A stretch of DNA of 64,000 bases from Pseudomonas sp. B21-056 (GTDB lineage: Bacteria > Pseudomonadota > Gammaproteobacteria > Pseudomonadales > Pseudomonadaceae), in the NCBI RefSeq assembly GCF_026016325.1, contig NZ_CP087203.1, positions 1,550,001 to 1,614,000 of the forward strand. The letters run 5' to 3'. The notes under the pieces were generated by a model. The model worked only from the letters and a program-made list of their open reading frames with translations, was not told the origin of the DNA and ran no database searches. This document shows positions 37,332 to 47,364 of this stretch, piece after piece (positions within the stretch are counted from its first letter, which is position 1; each line of letters opens with the position of its first letter). The position numbers were made by a program, and so were the translations under genes.

Positions 37332-37805
37332 CTAGACCTGCTGCGACAACAACTGCCCATCAGCCATGCGCAGGCGCTTGGACAGGGAGACGGCGAGGGC
37401 GCGGATGATTTTTGCGGCGACCTTGGGGGCGTCGTTGAGCATTTTCTCCAGAGAGTCCTTGCCCAGGTTCAGCAGTTGGCAATCACTGGCCGCGATGCAA
37501 CTGGCCGAGCGTCGTTCGCCATCCAGCACAGCCATTTCACCGAACGCCCGGCCGCTGCGCAGGGTGGCGATGGTCACCGGTTGCCCGTCGGGACCGGTCT
37601 TTTGCACGGCCACCTGGCCGGTGTGGATGATGCACATGAAACTGCCGGCGTCGCCCTCACGGAAAATCGCTTCGCCCTGGGCGATGGCGCTGATGCTGAA
37701 ATAGCCCGACGCGGCGGCGAAGTCGACAGGCAGCAACTGATCGAACAGGCCGCAGTCCATCAGCCAGTCGCGGATTTCTGTGTTCAACAAGGTTGGTTCT
37801 GGCAT
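37332..37805 (-). CDS. Stand-alone cyclic nucleotide-binding domain protein
   Basis: A 157-residue Crp-like sensor domain (GEAIFREGDAGSFMCIIHTG, the phosphate-binding cassette SGRAFGEMAVLDGERRSASC). It ends soon after the C-helix and has no HTH, so it is not a DNA-binding Crp. Partner unknown. Confidence 0.88.
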   Translation of the reverse strand: MPEPTLLNTEIRDWLMDCGLFDQLLPVDFAAASGYFSISAIAQGEAIFREGDAGSFMCIIHTGQVAVQKTGPDGQPVTIATLRSGRAFGEMAVLDGERRSASCIAASDCQLLNLGKDSLEKMLNDAPKVAAKIIRALAVSLSKRLRMADGQLLSQQV

Positions 37806-37847
37806 GTCTTTACGGTCTGTTCGTATAGTTCAGGCGAATGAGGGCCT

Positions 37848-37938
37848 TTGTGGGAGCGAGCCTGCTCGCGATAGCGGTGGGTCACGCAGCATTGAAACCG
37901 GCTGATCCGCCGCCATCGCGAGCAGGCTCGCTCCCACA
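37848..37938. repeat. REP pair (REPIN), inward arrangement
   Basis: Inward arms around GGTGGGTCACGCAGCATTGA. Confidence 0.93.
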
Positions 37939-38000
37939 TGGGGCCGTGTAGCATTAGAGTTTGCGCATGGAGCTAAGACCCGCCCGCCCCACAGAGTTCC

Positions 38001-40055
38001 TCAACCCCGGCCCAAAATCTTCAACACAAATGCATATTCGAGCGCTACGTCACGCAACCCCTGGTAGCGCCCGCTCATTCCACCGTGACCGGCACCCAGT
38101 TCGGTCTTGAGCAGCAATGGGTTGTCATCGGTCTTGGTGGCGCGCAACTTCGCCACCCACTTGGCCGCTTCCCAGTACTGCACGCGACTGTCGTTGTAGC
38201 CAGCGATCACCAACAGCGCCGGGTACGCCTGGGCGCGGACGTTTTCGTATGGCGCGTAGGCCCGGATCCGATCATAGACGTCCGGCTCCTCCGGATTGCC
38301 CCATTCGTCGTATTCGGTGACGGTCAGTGGCAGGTCCGGGTCGAGCATGGTGTTGAGCACATCGACGAACGGCACTTCGGCAATCGCCACCTTGAACAGT
38401 TCCGGGCGTTGATTGAGTACCGCGCCGATCAGCAGACCACCGGCGCTGCCGCCGCTGATCGCCAGTTGGTCGGCGCGGGTAAACCCCTTGGCGATCAGAT
38501 GCTCGGCGCAAGCGATGAAGTCGCTGAAGGTGTTGTGCTTGTGTTCCTGCTTGCCGGCGCGATACCAGGCTTCCCCGAGCTCGCCACCGCCGCGCACATG
38601 GGCAATGGCAAATGCGACGCCACGGTCCAGCAGGCTCAGCCGCGCATGGGAAAACCACGGGTCGAGGCTCTCGCCATAGGCGCCGTAGCCATACAGATAC
38701 AGCGGCACCGGTTGCCCGAGGGCCTCGCGCTTGACCACCAGGCTAATGGGCACCTGCGTGCCGTCCGGTGCCGTAGCCCAGAGCCGCTGGCTGACGTAGG
38801 CATCGGCGTCGAACGGACCCAGCACCGGGGTTTGCTTGAGCACCACCTGCTCGCCACTGGCGAGGTCCAACTGACGGATCTGCGCCGGGCGGTTCAGGGC
38901 TTCATAACGCAGGCGGATGCGCTCGCTGGCGAACTCCAGGCTGTTCTGCACATGCAGGCTGTAGGCTGCGTCCGGCAGTTGCACGCGATAAGCCGGCAAA
39001 TCCTGTGGGTGAACTTCGATGATCGGCAGGCCGCCTTCGCGCAGGCTCAAGGTCATGGCGCCGGCGTTCAGGCTCAGACCATCGATCATCACCGTGTCGC
39101 TGTGGGGGATCAGGTTCCGCCAGTCAGCCTCGGTCGGCGCTACGCCGGCATCGAGGGCCTGGTACAGCGCGAAATTGATGCCGTCGCGGTTGCTGCGGAT
39201 CAGCCAGGTCCACTGGCCGTCGAGCAGGCCGTGGTCGACGTCGTATTCATGGTTTTCCACCCGTGGCGCCAGGCAGGTGAAGGGCTGCTGCGGTTGGGTG
39301 GCATCGAGTACCCAGGCTTCGCTGGTGGTCTTGCTGCCCAGGGACAGAATCAACTGCCGTTCGGAGCTCGAGCGGTAGCAATGCAGGAAGAAACGGCCGT
39401 CCGGTTCATGGAAGACTTCTTCGGCGGCGGTGCCATCCAGGCGATAGCGCCAGAGTTTGTGCGGTCGGTGGGTGTCATCCAGTTCGCCGAAAAACAGCGT
39501 CAGGCTGTCGTTGGCCCAGGTCATGCTGCCGTCGCAGTCCTCGAAGGACAATTCGCTGACCTTGTCGTTGGACAACTCCTTGACGAACAGCGTGTAGATC
39601 TCGTCGCCCGTGGTGTCCAGGCTGTAGGCCAGGCGCTGGTGGTCGGGGCTGATGCTGAAGGCGCCGAGGGAAAAGAAGCCGCCACCTGCCAGTGCGTTGG
39701 GGTCGAGCAGCAGTTGCTCGTGGCTTTCGTCCACGGTCAGGCTGTCGTCCGCCGGGCGCGGGCAGCGGTAGTGGCGCGGGTATTCGTCACCAGCCGTGGT
39801 ACGGGTGTAATACAGGTAAGGGCCCCAGGGCGAGGGCAGGGACAGATCGGTCTCGAGGATCCGCCCCTTGATTTCCTGGAACAGGGTTTCCCGGAGTTCG
39901 GCCTGGTCGGCGAGCTGGTCTTCCTGGAAGCGGTTTTCGGCCTTGAGGTAGTCGAGCACGGCGTCGGTATCGCGTTCCTGCAACCAGGCATACGGGTCGA
40001 CACCGGCGTCCTTGCGGGCGACCGGGGCGTTGGAAACATGGGCGGATAAGGACAT
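38001..40055 (-). CDS. ptrB: Oligopeptidase B / prolyl oligopeptidase family (S9A)
   Basis: A 684-residue cytoplasmic serine peptidase that cuts short peptides, in the B type after basic residues. An N-terminal beta-propeller (about 75-400) caps the hydrolase. The triad is Ser in ISGGSAGGLLIGA, Asp in GYNDSRVQYWE and His in GAGHGGMSGR. Arg-binding acidic residues near the C-terminus were not verified. The ATG at 40055 has GAGAG upstream; the frame extends further to 40664 but that part is antisense to the next gene. Confidence 0.92.
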   Translation of the reverse strand: MSLSAHVSNAPVARKDAGVDPYAWLQERDTDAVLDYLKAENRFQEDQLADQAELRETLFQEIKGRILETDLSLPSPWGPYLYYTRTTAGDEYPRHYRCPRPADDSLTVDESHEQLLLDPNALAGGGFFSLGAFSISPDHQRLAYSLDTTGDEIYTLFVKELSNDKVSELSFEDCDGSMTWANDSLTLFFGELDDTHRPHKLWRYRLDGTAAEEVFHEPDGRFFLHCYRSSSERQLILSLGSKTTSEAWVLDATQPQQPFTCLAPRVENHEYDVDHGLLDGQWTWLIRSNRDGINFALYQALDAGVAPTEADWRNLIPHSDTVMIDGLSLNAGAMTLSLREGGLPIIEVHPQDLPAYRVQLPDAAYSLHVQNSLEFASERIRLRYEALNRPAQIRQLDLASGEQVVLKQTPVLGPFDADAYVSQRLWATAPDGTQVPISLVVKREALGQPVPLYLYGYGAYGESLDPWFSHARLSLLDRGVAFAIAHVRGGGELGEAWYRAGKQEHKHNTFSDFIACAEHLIAKGFTRADQLAISGGSAGGLLIGAVLNQRPELFKVAIAEVPFVDVLNTMLDPDLPLTVTEYDEWGNPEEPDVYDRIRAYAPYENVRAQAYPALLVIAGYNDSRVQYWEAAKWVAKLRATKTDDNPLLLKTELGAGHGGMSGRYQGLRDVALEYAFVLKILGRG

Positions 40056-40145
40056 GAAAGGCTCTCGAACATAATCATGGCGCACGTCTGGGCAGCCTGA
40101 CGAGCGAAAAGCCGTTACTATAAGCGCCTCTTTGCCTGCCTTGCC

Positions 40146-40646
40146 ATGGACACCATGACCGAGAACGACTATCTGATCGCCTGGGGCCTCTACGCCTTCG
40201 CCGCACTGGGCTGCCTGCTGGTATGGATGCGCATGACCCGCTGGATGTGGCGCTGGTTGCGCGAGCCGCTGCGGTTGCTGATGGCGGTGTTGCTGTTCTG
40301 CCCCACCATTGTCGACCCGGTGAAGGACAAGTTTGCCCCGGCCGTGGCCATTGTTGCCCTGGACATCCTGTTCAAGGTCGGCAACAACGTCTGGCGGGCA
40401 GCGTCCGACCTGCTCATGTACGGCATGATTGCTTTCGGCGTCTACTTGATCTTCGCGTTGATCCGCTTCCCCATCGAGCGTGCCTCCAGCGCTCGCAAGG
40501 AAAGGGCTGCCGCCGCGAAAGCCGCTGCCGCCGCGGCTGATGCAGAGGATGACGAGCCGCCGTTCGGCGTGGCCGGTGATGACCGTTACGGTCGCCCGCC
40601 GGTGCCGAGCAATCCCCAGCGTTCGCGTATCGAGCCGCGTCTGTAA
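40146..40646 (+). CDS. Small inner-membrane protein of unknown function
   Basis: A 166-residue protein with hydrophobic segments at about 10-27, 40-55, 62-80 and 90-107, then a long Ala/Lys/Glu-rich cytoplasmic tail (about 110-166). A second ATG at 40155 could be the start. It is divergent from ptrB and followed closely by the amidotransferase. Confidence 0.75.
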   Translation: MDTMTENDYLIAWGLYAFAALGCLLVWMRMTRWMWRWLREPLRLLMAVLLFCPTIVDPVKDKFAPAVAIVALDILFKVGNNVWRAASDLLMYGMIAFGVYLIFALIRFPIERASSARKERAAAAKAAAAAADAEDDEPPFGVAGDDRYGRPPVPSNPQRSRIEPRL

Positions 40647-40678
40647 TCCGGCCTGCCCCTTCAAGCGAGAGTCCGAGC

Positions 40679-41455
40679 ATGTGTGAGTTACTGGGCATGA
40701 GTGCCAATGTGCCGACCGACATCGTGTTCAGCTTCACCGGGCTGATGCAGCGCGGTGGCAAGACCGGGCCGCACCGGGATGGCTGGGGCATCGCGTTCTA
40801 TGAAGGCCGCGGCCTGCGCCTGTTCCAGGACCCGGCGGCCAGCAGCGAGTCGGAAGTGGCGAATCTGGTGCAGCGTTACCCGATCAAGAGTGAAGTGGTG
40901 ATCGGGCATATCCGCCAGGCCAACGTCGGCAAGGTCTGCCTGTCCAACACCCACCCGTTCGTGCGTGAATTGTGGGGACGGAACTGGTGTTTTGCCCATA
41001 ACGGCCAGCTTGCCGGTTTCCAGCCGGGAGTGAGTTTCTACCGTCCGGTGGGCGATACCGACAGCGAAGCGGCGTTCTGCGACCTGCTCAACCGCGTGCG
41101 CCAGGCTTTTCCGGAGCCGGTGGAGGTGGAACTGCTGCTGCCCTCGCTGATCCAGGCCTGTTCCGAGTACCGCAGCAAGGGCGTGTTCAATTGCCTGCTC
41201 AGCGATGGCGACTGGCTGTTCTGCTATTGCTCGACCAAACTGGCCCAGATCACCCGTCGCGCGCCGTTTGGCCCGGCGCGGCTCAAGGATGTGGATGTGA
41301 TTGTGGATTTCCAGGCCGAAACCACGCCCAACGACGTGGTCACGGTGATCGCCACCGAACCCTTGACCGAAAACGAAACCTGGACCCGCTACGAACCGGG
41401 CCAATGGAGCCTGTGGCGACGCGGCGAATGCGTCAGCCATGGCCGTACCGAATAA
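40679..41455 (+). CDS. Class II glutamine amidotransferase (YafJ-like)
   Basis: A 258-residue Ntn-type amidotransferase. Cys2 ([10 protein letters not shown]) is the nucleophile after Met removal; [30 protein letters not shown] and [10 protein letters not shown] are the glutaminase motifs. No synthase domain is present, so the ammonia acceptor is unknown. The next gene follows 12 bp downstream. Confidence 0.93.
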   Translation: MCELLGMSANVPTDIVFSFTGLMQRGGKTGPHRDGWGIAFYEGRGLRLFQDPAASSESEVANLVQRYPIKSEVVIGHIRQANVGKVCLSNTHPFVRELWGRNWCFAHNGQLAGFQPGVSFYRPVGDTDSEAAFCDLLNRVRQAFPEPVEVELLLPSLIQACSEYRSKGVFNCLLSDGDWLFCYCSTKLAQITRRAPFGPARLKDVDVIVDFQAETTPNDVVTVIATEPLTENETWTRYEPGQWSLWRRGECVSHGRTE

Positions 41456-41467
41456 GGACGTCACGTT

Positions 41468-42010
41468 ATGTTGCTCAGTTATCTACGGCTGGTGTTGTTT
41501 GCGATTGGCCTGCTGGTCGGGGTCCAGGTGCCGGGTTTCATCAGCGATTACGCCAAGCGCGTCGAAGCGCACTTGATCGAGGCCCAGGCCGGCCTGCAGG
41601 GGTTCCAGGGCACTGCCAACCAGTTTTTCAAAGGTGACATGCAGGCCCTGGTGGCCCATTACCGTGCCAGCGAGGACCCTATCTTTCGCAGCGATGCCGA
41701 CAGCCTGAACACCCTGCTGGTGCGCCAGCAGGCGTTGGACAAGCAATTCCAGGCAATGCAAGGCCCCTGGTATATCCGTTTGCTGCAAGTGGCGCTGGCC
41801 GCCGATCCGGATATTCGCAAAGAAACCTGGAACGGCTACAGCTACCAGATCCTGCTGACCCCCGAAGCGATGATCTGGGGCATCAGCGGCGCCATGCTGC
41901 TGTCGTTCGGCCTGGAATGCCTGTTCCGCCTGATCGACTGGGTGGTACTGGGCGGCAAACGCCTGCGTCAGAGCCGGCCGATTGAAGAGCGCGATTTGCG
42001 CGGGCTTTGA
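41468..42010 (+). CDS. DUF2937 family membrane protein
   Basis: A 180-residue protein with two membrane segments (about 4-24 and 138-160) and a periplasmic helical middle. Family features: GVQVPGFISDYAKRVEAHL and DWVVLGGKRL. Function unknown; operon with the amidotransferase. Confidence 0.85.
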   Translation: MLLSYLRLVLFAIGLLVGVQVPGFISDYAKRVEAHLIEAQAGLQGFQGTANQFFKGDMQALVAHYRASEDPIFRSDADSLNTLLVRQQALDKQFQAMQGPWYIRLLQVALAADPDIRKETWNGYSYQILLTPEAMIWGISGAMLLSFGLECLFRLIDWVVLGGKRLRQSRPIEERDLRGL

Positions 42011-42031
42011 CGCAACCCTGATAGCTTTTTT

Positions 42032-42165
42032 TGTGGCGAGGGGATTTATCCCCGCTGGGCTGCGTAGCAGCCCCAAATCAGCCAACTCAATCTGCCTGAT
42101 ACACCTGATTGCCTGGTTTCAGGGCTGCTGCGCAACCCAGCGGGGATAAATTCCCTCGCCACAAC
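42032..42165. repeat. GTGGCGAGGGGATTTA-type inverted repeat
   Basis: Outer arms TTGTGGCGAGGGGATTTATC and GATAAATTCCCTCGCCACAA, inner arms CTGGGCTGCG, with a central CAGGCAGAT-type sequence. Confidence 0.88.
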
Positions 42166-42215
42166 AGCATTCCAACCAGACACTCCACCGTTCCCCACCC
42201 AATCAACTTTTTCTT

Positions 42216-42311
42216 ATGACCCGTCCGCAGTTTTATTCGTTGGACGCGCCGCGCCGTGGGCCCAAGAATCGGGGCAACCGGCCTCAGCGCTTCCAGCGTC
42301 GAGGCTTATAA
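42216..42311 (+). CDS. Possible 31-residue basic peptide upstream of the MFS gene
   Basis: ATG...TAA frame MTRPQFYSLDAPRRGP, Arg/Pro-rich. It has no clear ribosome site and could be chance. It ends 23 bp before the MFS start. Confidence 0.2.
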   Translation: MTRPQFYSLDAPRRGPKNRGNRPQRFQRRGL

Positions 42312-42334
42312 CAATAAAACCGTGGAGAACCACC

Positions 42335-43621
42335 ATGAGTGCCCCTGACACACTCGGCGTCCCCCAATCCCAGGCCCGTTCCGGTCCGTTCGACTGGTAT
42401 CGCAACATCAATCAGCAGGAACGCCGCACCTTCTGGAGCTGCAAGATCGGTTATGCCCTGGATGGCATGGACACGCAGATGCTCAGCTTCGTGGTGCCGA
42501 CCCTGATCGCGATGTGGGGCATCACCACCGGCCAGGCGGGGCTGATCCACACCAGCACCCTGATCGCCTCGGCCATCGGCGGCTGGGTAGCCGGTATTCT
42601 CTCGGACCGCATCGGTCGGGTCCGCACCCTGCAACTGACAGTGCTGTGGTTCGCCTTCTTCACCTTCCTGTGTGGCCTGGCCCAGAGTTATGAACAACTG
42701 CTGATCGCTCGTACCCTGATGGGCTTCGGCTTCGGTGGCGAATGGACCGCCGGCGCGGTGCTGATGGGCGAGGTGATCCGCGCCAAGGACCGTGGCAAGG
42801 CGGTTGGCATGGTGCAAGCGGGTTGGGCGCTGGGCTGGGGCATGACGGCGATTCTGTATGCGCTGCTGTTTTCGGTGCTGGCACCGGAAGACGCCTGGCG
42901 CGCCCTGTTCATGCTTGGCCTGGTCCCGGCGATATTCGTGATTTTCGTCCGGCGCCTGGTCAAGGATCCGGACATCTATAACCAGACCAAGGCCCGCGAG
43001 GAACCGAGCAATCCGGCGAAGTTCTACGAGATTTTCGCCCCCGGCATTCTCTTCACCACGATTCGCGCCTCGTTGCTGACCACCGGTGCGTTGGGTGGCT
43101 ACTACGCCATCACCTCATGGCTGCCGACCTTCCTGAAGAATGAACGTGGCTTGAGCGTGCTGAGTACCGGTGGCTACCTGGCGATGGTGATCGTCGGCTC
43201 CTATGTGGGTTATGTCATCAGCGCCTATTTGACCGATATCCTGGGCCGCAAGAAGAACTTCGTCCTGTTCGCCATCGGTTCGTTCGTCATCGTTCTGCTG
43301 TACACCCAACTGCCGGTGAGCAATAACGTGATGCTCTGGCTGGGCTTTCCCCTGGGGTTCTTCGCGTCGGGGATGTTCAGCGGCATGGGCTCGTTCCTCA
43401 CCGAACTGTTTCCGACCCGCATCCGCGGTTCGGGCCAGGGTTTCTGCTACAACATCGGTCGGGCACTGGCGGCACTGTTCCCGCTGCTGATCGGCCTGCT
43501 GAGCCAGAAGGTGCCATTGAGTGTCGGCATCGGTGCATTCGCGGCAGTGTCCTACGGCGTGGTGATCCTGGCGGCCCTGAGCCTGCCGGAAACCCAGGGC
43601 AAACAGTTGGACGCCGAGTAA
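42335..43621 (+). CDS. MFS transporter (probable 5-oxoproline or carboxylate importer)
   Basis: A 428-residue 12-helix major facilitator of the sugar/aromatic acid:proton symporter type. Signature [14 protein letters not shown] lies in the 2-3 loop and RDGWG-type motifs are absent; [11 protein letters not shown] is in the 8-9 loop. Its place directly before pxpABC suggests it brings in 5-oxoproline or a related acid. TGGAG is before the ATG. Confidence 0.88.
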   Translation: MSAPDTLGVPQSQARSGPFDWYRNINQQERRTFWSCKIGYALDGMDTQMLSFVVPTLIAMWGITTGQAGLIHTSTLIASAIGGWVAGILSDRIGRVRTLQLTVLWFAFFTFLCGLAQSYEQLLIARTLMGFGFGGEWTAGAVLMGEVIRAKDRGKAVGMVQAGWALGWGMTAILYALLFSVLAPEDAWRALFMLGLVPAIFVIFVRRLVKDPDIYNQTKAREEPSNPAKFYEIFAPGILFTTIRASLLTTGALGGYYAITSWLPTFLKNERGLSVLSTGGYLAMVIVGSYVGYVISAYLTDILGRKKNFVLFAIGSFVIVLLYTQLPVSNNVMLWLGFPLGFFASGMFSGMGSFLTELFPTRIRGSGQGFCYNIGRALAALFPLLIGLLSQKVPLSVGIGAFAAVSYGVVILAALSLPETQGKQLDAE

Positions 43622-43631
43622 CTGATAACCT

Positions 43632-43649
43632 GTGGGGCGCATGCCCCAC
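43632..43649. promoter_or_regulatory. Hairpin between the MFS gene and pxpA
   Basis: GTGGGGC-GCAT-GCCCCAC, a perfect 7-bp stem with no U-run. It may adjust expression between the transporter and the pxp genes. Confidence 0.45.
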
Positions 43650-43686
43650 GGCCAGAAAAAAGAAACAACCTACAGGAGCGTTCACT

Positions 43687-44439
43687 GTGAACCGCCTGCT
43701 ACTGAACTGCGACATCGGCGAAAGCTTCGGCAACTGGACCATGGGTCTGGACGCCGAGGTGATGCCCTTCATCGATTGCGCCAACATCGCCTGCGGTTTC
43801 CACGCCGGTGACCCGAGCATCATGCGCAAGACCGTTGGCCTGGCCCTGAGCCATGGCGTGCGGATCGGCGCACACCCGGCCTATCAGGACCTGGTGGGTT
43901 TCGGCCGCCGCTCCATGGCCTACACCGCCCAGGAACTGCAGGACCTGCTGCACTACCAGATCGGCGCCCTCGATGGCATCTGCCGGGCCCAGGGCGGGCG
44001 GGTCAGCTACGTCAAACCCCATGGCGCGATGTACAACGACATGATGGCCAACCCGGCACAACTGCGTGCGGTGATCCAGGCCGTCGCGGCCTACGACGCG
44101 CAGTTGCCGCTGATGTTGATGGCGACCCGGGATAACACTGCCGCCCAGGCCCTGGGTGACGAGTATGGCCTGACGCTTTGGTTCGAAGCCTTCGCCGACC
44201 GTGCTTATGACAGCGCCGGCCGCCTGGTTTCGCGACAGTTGCCGGGCTCGGTGCACCACGATGCCGAGACCATCATCGGCCAGGCCCTGAGCATTGCCCG
44301 TGGCGACTCGCTGACCGCCAGCGATGGCAGTGCGTTGCTTCTGCACGCTAACACCTTGTGCGTGCACGGAGACAACGCCAGCTCCGTGGCGGCGGTGCAA
44401 CGCATCCGCGAAGCGCTGGACCGGCAGAGTGCATCATGA
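43687..44439 (+). CDS. pxpA: 5-oxoprolinase subunit A (LamB/YcsF family)
   Basis: A 250-residue subunit that, with PxpB and PxpC, hydrolyses 5-oxoproline to glutamate using ATP. Motifs: [25 protein letters not shown] and [15 protein letters not shown]. It starts with GTG behind CAGGAG and overlaps pxpB by four bases. Confidence 0.94.
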   Translation: MNRLLLNCDIGESFGNWTMGLDAEVMPFIDCANIACGFHAGDPSIMRKTVGLALSHGVRIGAHPAYQDLVGFGRRSMAYTAQELQDLLHYQIGALDGICRAQGGRVSYVKPHGAMYNDMMANPAQLRAVIQAVAAYDAQLPLMLMATRDNTAAQALGDEYGLTLWFEAFADRAYDSAGRLVSRQLPGSVHHDAETIIGQALSIARGDSLTASDGSALLLHANTLCVHGDNASSVAAVQRIREALDRQSAS

Positions 44440-45140
44440 AACTACGGGTGGAAGTGGTCGCGGTGGACGGCCTGATGGTGCGATTGTTCGATGATATCGC
44501 CGAGACCAACATGCCGTGGATGCTCGCCGCCAGTGAACGTCTGCGCGAGGTGTTCGCCGAGTACCTGATCGACTTGGTGCCGTCCTACACCACGCTGATG
44601 GTGCATTACGACATGTTGGCGCTGAACCCGGCGCAGGCTCGGGACCTGGTCAACGAGGCGCTGAACAATCTCTCCCCCGACGCCCGCTCGGTCGGCCAGC
44701 GCCATGTGCTGCCGGTGTGGTACGACCCCAGTGTCGGGCCGGAACTGAGCCTGTTGTCGAGCCGCAGCGGGTTGACGGTTGAGCAGGTGATCCGTCGCCA
44801 CAGCGAGCATGAATACCAGGTGTTTGCCCTGGGCTTTGCACCAGGCTTTGCCTTCATGGGACTGGTGGACGAACTGTTGGCAGCGCCGCGCCTCGACACG
44901 CCGCGCAAGCGGGTGGCAGCGGGCAGTGTCGGCATTGCCGAGCGCCAGACCGCGGCGTATCCGCTGGTGTCGCCCGGTGGCTGGAACCTGATCGGCCGCA
45001 CGCCGACGCGCTTGTTCGACCGCGAGCGTGACGGCTACAGCCTGATGCAACCCGGCGACACGGTGCGCTTTGTCGCCGTGGACCACGCCGAATTCATCGC
45101 ATTGGGCGGCGACGACACCCCGCAGGAGGCCCTGGCATGA
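44436..45140 (+). CDS. pxpB: 5-oxoprolinase subunit B (KipI family)
   Basis: A 234-residue PxpB. Typical parts: [38 protein letters not shown] and [15 protein letters not shown] coupling joins it to pxpA and pxpC. Confidence 0.94.
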   Translation: MKLRVEVVAVDGLMVRLFDDIAETNMPWMLAASERLREVFAEYLIDLVPSYTTLMVHYDMLALNPAQARDLVNEALNNLSPDARSVGQRHVLPVWYDPSVGPELSLLSSRSGLTVEQVIRRHSEHEYQVFALGFAPGFAFMGLVDELLAAPRLDTPRKRVAAGSVGIAERQTAAYPLVSPGGWNLIGRTPTRLFDRERDGYSLMQPGDTVRFVAVDHAEFIALGGDDTPQEALA

Positions 45141-46057
45141 GCCGTTTATTGATCGAGGCCAGCACACCGCTGTGCCTGTTGCAGGACGGCGGCCGTTTCG
45201 GCGTCAGGCATTTGGGCGTGACTCAGGGCGGCGCGGCGGACTGGCTGTCGATGGCCTGGGCCAACTGGATGCTGGGCAATGCCCTGGACGCGGCGGTGGT
45301 GGAGATTACCCTCGGTGGCTTCACGGTGGTGGCCGAAGAGGATTGCGTACTGGCGCTGGCCGGGGCGGATCTCGGGGCGCGGCTGGACGGCCAGGCGGTG
45401 GCGTCGTGGCGCTACTTCAGCCTGCGCAAAGGCCAGACCCTGGCGTTGACCCAACCGGTACTCGGTGCCCGGGCCTACCTCGCGGCCCCCGGTGGGTTTG
45501 ATGCACCGACGGTGCTGGGCAGCCGGGCGACGGTGGTGCGCGAAGCACTCGGTGGCCTGGATGGACTGGGGCGAGCGCTGAGTCGGGGCGAGCACTTGAG
45601 CTATTCAGGCCCGGTCACGCCTCGGCCGATGCCGGGCACGCTGATCCCGGATTTCCAGCAGACGCCACCGCTTGATCTGATCCTCGGCGCGCAGAATGGC
45701 GCATTCAGCGGGCGCAGCCTGTTCGATGCGTTCAATACGCCATGGACCTTGGACAGCCGCGCTGACCGCATGGGCATTCGTTTGCTCGGTACGTCGTTGG
45801 AATATCAGGGCTCGCCGATGATTTCCGAAGGCATCCCGCTCGGCGCCGTGCAGGTACCGCCGGACGGCCAGCCGATCGTGCTGCTCAACGACCGGCAGAC
45901 CATCGGCGGCTATCCGCGCCTGGGTGCCTTGACGCCATTGGCCCTGGCCCGGTTGGCGCAATGCCTGCCGGGGACGCAGGTGCGGTTGCGGCCGGTGGTG
46001 CAGGAGGTTGCGCATCGGCAGCAGGTGGAGTGTTTGCGCCGATTCATGGACCGCTAG
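45137..46057 (+). CDS. pxpC: 5-oxoprolinase subunit C (biotin-dependent carboxyltransferase family)
   Basis: A 306-residue KipA/PxpC protein. Motifs: LLQDGGRFGVRHLGVTQGGA, RAYLAAPGGFDAP and SRADRMGIRL. Last gene of the pxpABC operon. Confidence 0.94.
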   Translation: MSRLLIEASTPLCLLQDGGRFGVRHLGVTQGGAADWLSMAWANWMLGNALDAAVVEITLGGFTVVAEEDCVLALAGADLGARLDGQAVASWRYFSLRKGQTLALTQPVLGARAYLAAPGGFDAPTVLGSRATVVREALGGLDGLGRALSRGEHLSYSGPVTPRPMPGTLIPDFQQTPPLDLILGAQNGAFSGRSLFDAFNTPWTLDSRADRMGIRLLGTSLEYQGSPMISEGIPLGAVQVPPDGQPIVLLNDRQTIGGYPRLGALTPLALARLAQCLPGTQVRLRPVVQEVAHRQQVECLRRFMDR

Positions 46058-46060
46058 AAG

Positions 46061-46127
46061 CATCGCGAGCAGGCTCGCTCCCACAGGGGAACGCATTCCA
46101 AATGTGGGAGCGAGCCTGCTCGCGATG
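46061..46127. repeat. REP pair, outward arrangement
   Basis: Outward REP elements around AACGCATTCCAAATG, the same spacer seen at 34522 and 35631. Confidence 0.92.
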
Positions 46128-46151
46128 AGGCCCTGTCAGGCGGTAAAAATC

Positions 46152-47330
46152 TTACTTGGAAAGAAACCGCATCCCTTCCTCCAACCCCCGCAACGTCAGC
46201 GGATACATCCGGTCCTCCACCAATTCGCGCACGATGTTGGTCGAGGCGGTGTAGCCCCAGGTGTCCTTCGGGTAAGGGTTGATCCAGATGAGCTTCTTGT
46301 ACTTCTCCATGAAACGCTGCATCCACACATAGCCCGCTTCCTCGTTCCAGTGCTCGACGCTGCCGCCGGCCTGGGTGATTTCATAGGGCGCCATCGCGGC
46401 GTCGCCGATGAAGATCACTTTGTAGTCGGCACCGTACTTGTGCAGCAGGTCCTGGGTCGAAGTGCGTTCCGAAGTGCGGCGCAGGTTGTTCTTCCATACC
46501 GACTCGTACACGAAGTTGTGGAAGTAGAAATACTCCAGGTGCTTGAACTCGGTCTTGCAGGCCGAGAACAGTTCTTCGCAGATTTTCACGTGGGCATCCA
46601 TCGAACCGCCGATGTCGAACAGCAGCAACAGCTTGACGGTGTTGCGTCGCTCGGGGCGCATCTGGATGTTCAGCAGGCCGGCGTCCCGGGCGGTATGGTC
46701 GATGGTGCCGTCGATGTCCAGCTCTTCGGCCGCGCCCTGACGGGCGAACTTGCGCAGGCGGCGCAGGGCGATCTTGATGTTGCGGGTGCCCAGCTCCACC
46801 TGGTCGTCGAGGTTCTTGTACTCGCGCTGGTCCCAGACCTTCACGGCCTTGCCCTGGCGTTTGCCGGCGTCACCGACGCGGATGCCTTCGGGGTTGAAAC
46901 CGCCGGAACCGAACGGGCTGGTGCCGCCGGTGCCGATCCACTTGTTGCCGCCGGCATGGCGTTCCTTCTGTTCTTCCAGGCGCTTCTTGAATTCCTCGAT
47001 CAGCTTGTCGAGGCCACCGAGGGACTGGATCTGCGCGCGCTCTTCATCGGTCAGCGAGCGCTCGAATTCCTTGCGCAACCAGTCTTCGGGAATCAGCGCC
47101 TGGAGATGGTCGTCGAGTTTCTCCAGGCCATTGAAGTAAGCGGCGAACGCCCGGTCGAACTTGTCGAAATGGCGTTCGTCCTTCACCAGGATCGCCCGGG
47201 ACAAGTAATAGAACTCATCCATGTCGGCGAAGATCACCCGCTGTTTCAACGCGTTGATCAGGTCCAGCAGTTCACGCACCGACACCGGCACCTTGGCGGC
47301 GCGCATTTCATTGAACAGGTTCAGCAGCAT
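46152..47330 (-). CDS. von Willebrand A (CoxE-like) protein
   Basis: A 392-residue cytoplasmic protein with a helical N-terminus (about 1-140) and a vWA domain whose metal site is FDIGGSMD; IDGTIDHTARDAGL and FIGDAAMAPYEI follow. It is partner of the upstream MoxR ATPase; such pairs act as metal-insertion or remodelling chaperones. Client unknown. Confidence 0.9.
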   Translation of the reverse strand: MLLNLFNEMRAAKVPVSVRELLDLINALKQRVIFADMDEFYYLSRAILVKDERHFDKFDRAFAAYFNGLEKLDDHLQALIPEDWLRKEFERSLTDEERAQIQSLGGLDKLIEEFKKRLEEQKERHAGGNKWIGTGGTSPFGSGGFNPEGIRVGDAGKRQGKAVKVWDQREYKNLDDQVELGTRNIKIALRRLRKFARQGAAEELDIDGTIDHTARDAGLLNIQMRPERRNTVKLLLLFDIGGSMDAHVKICEELFSACKTEFKHLEYFYFHNFVYESVWKNNLRRTSERTSTQDLLHKYGADYKVIFIGDAAMAPYEITQAGGSVEHWNEEAGYVWMQRFMEKYKKLIWINPYPKDTWGYTASTNIVRELVEDRMYPLTLRGLEEGMRFLSK

Positions 47331-47364
47331 GGCAGTTGCCCTCGCGCTTGTTGACGAAGAGGGC

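Noticed and set aside
38085..40049. 654-residue plus-strand frame opposite ptrB
   Set aside because: Shadow of ptrB, no start signal, low-complexity composition.
38001..40664. Oligopeptidase frame extended to 887 residues
   Set aside because: The extra N-terminal part lies antisense to the membrane-protein gene at 40146 and has no family match. The ATG at 40055 has a ribosome site.
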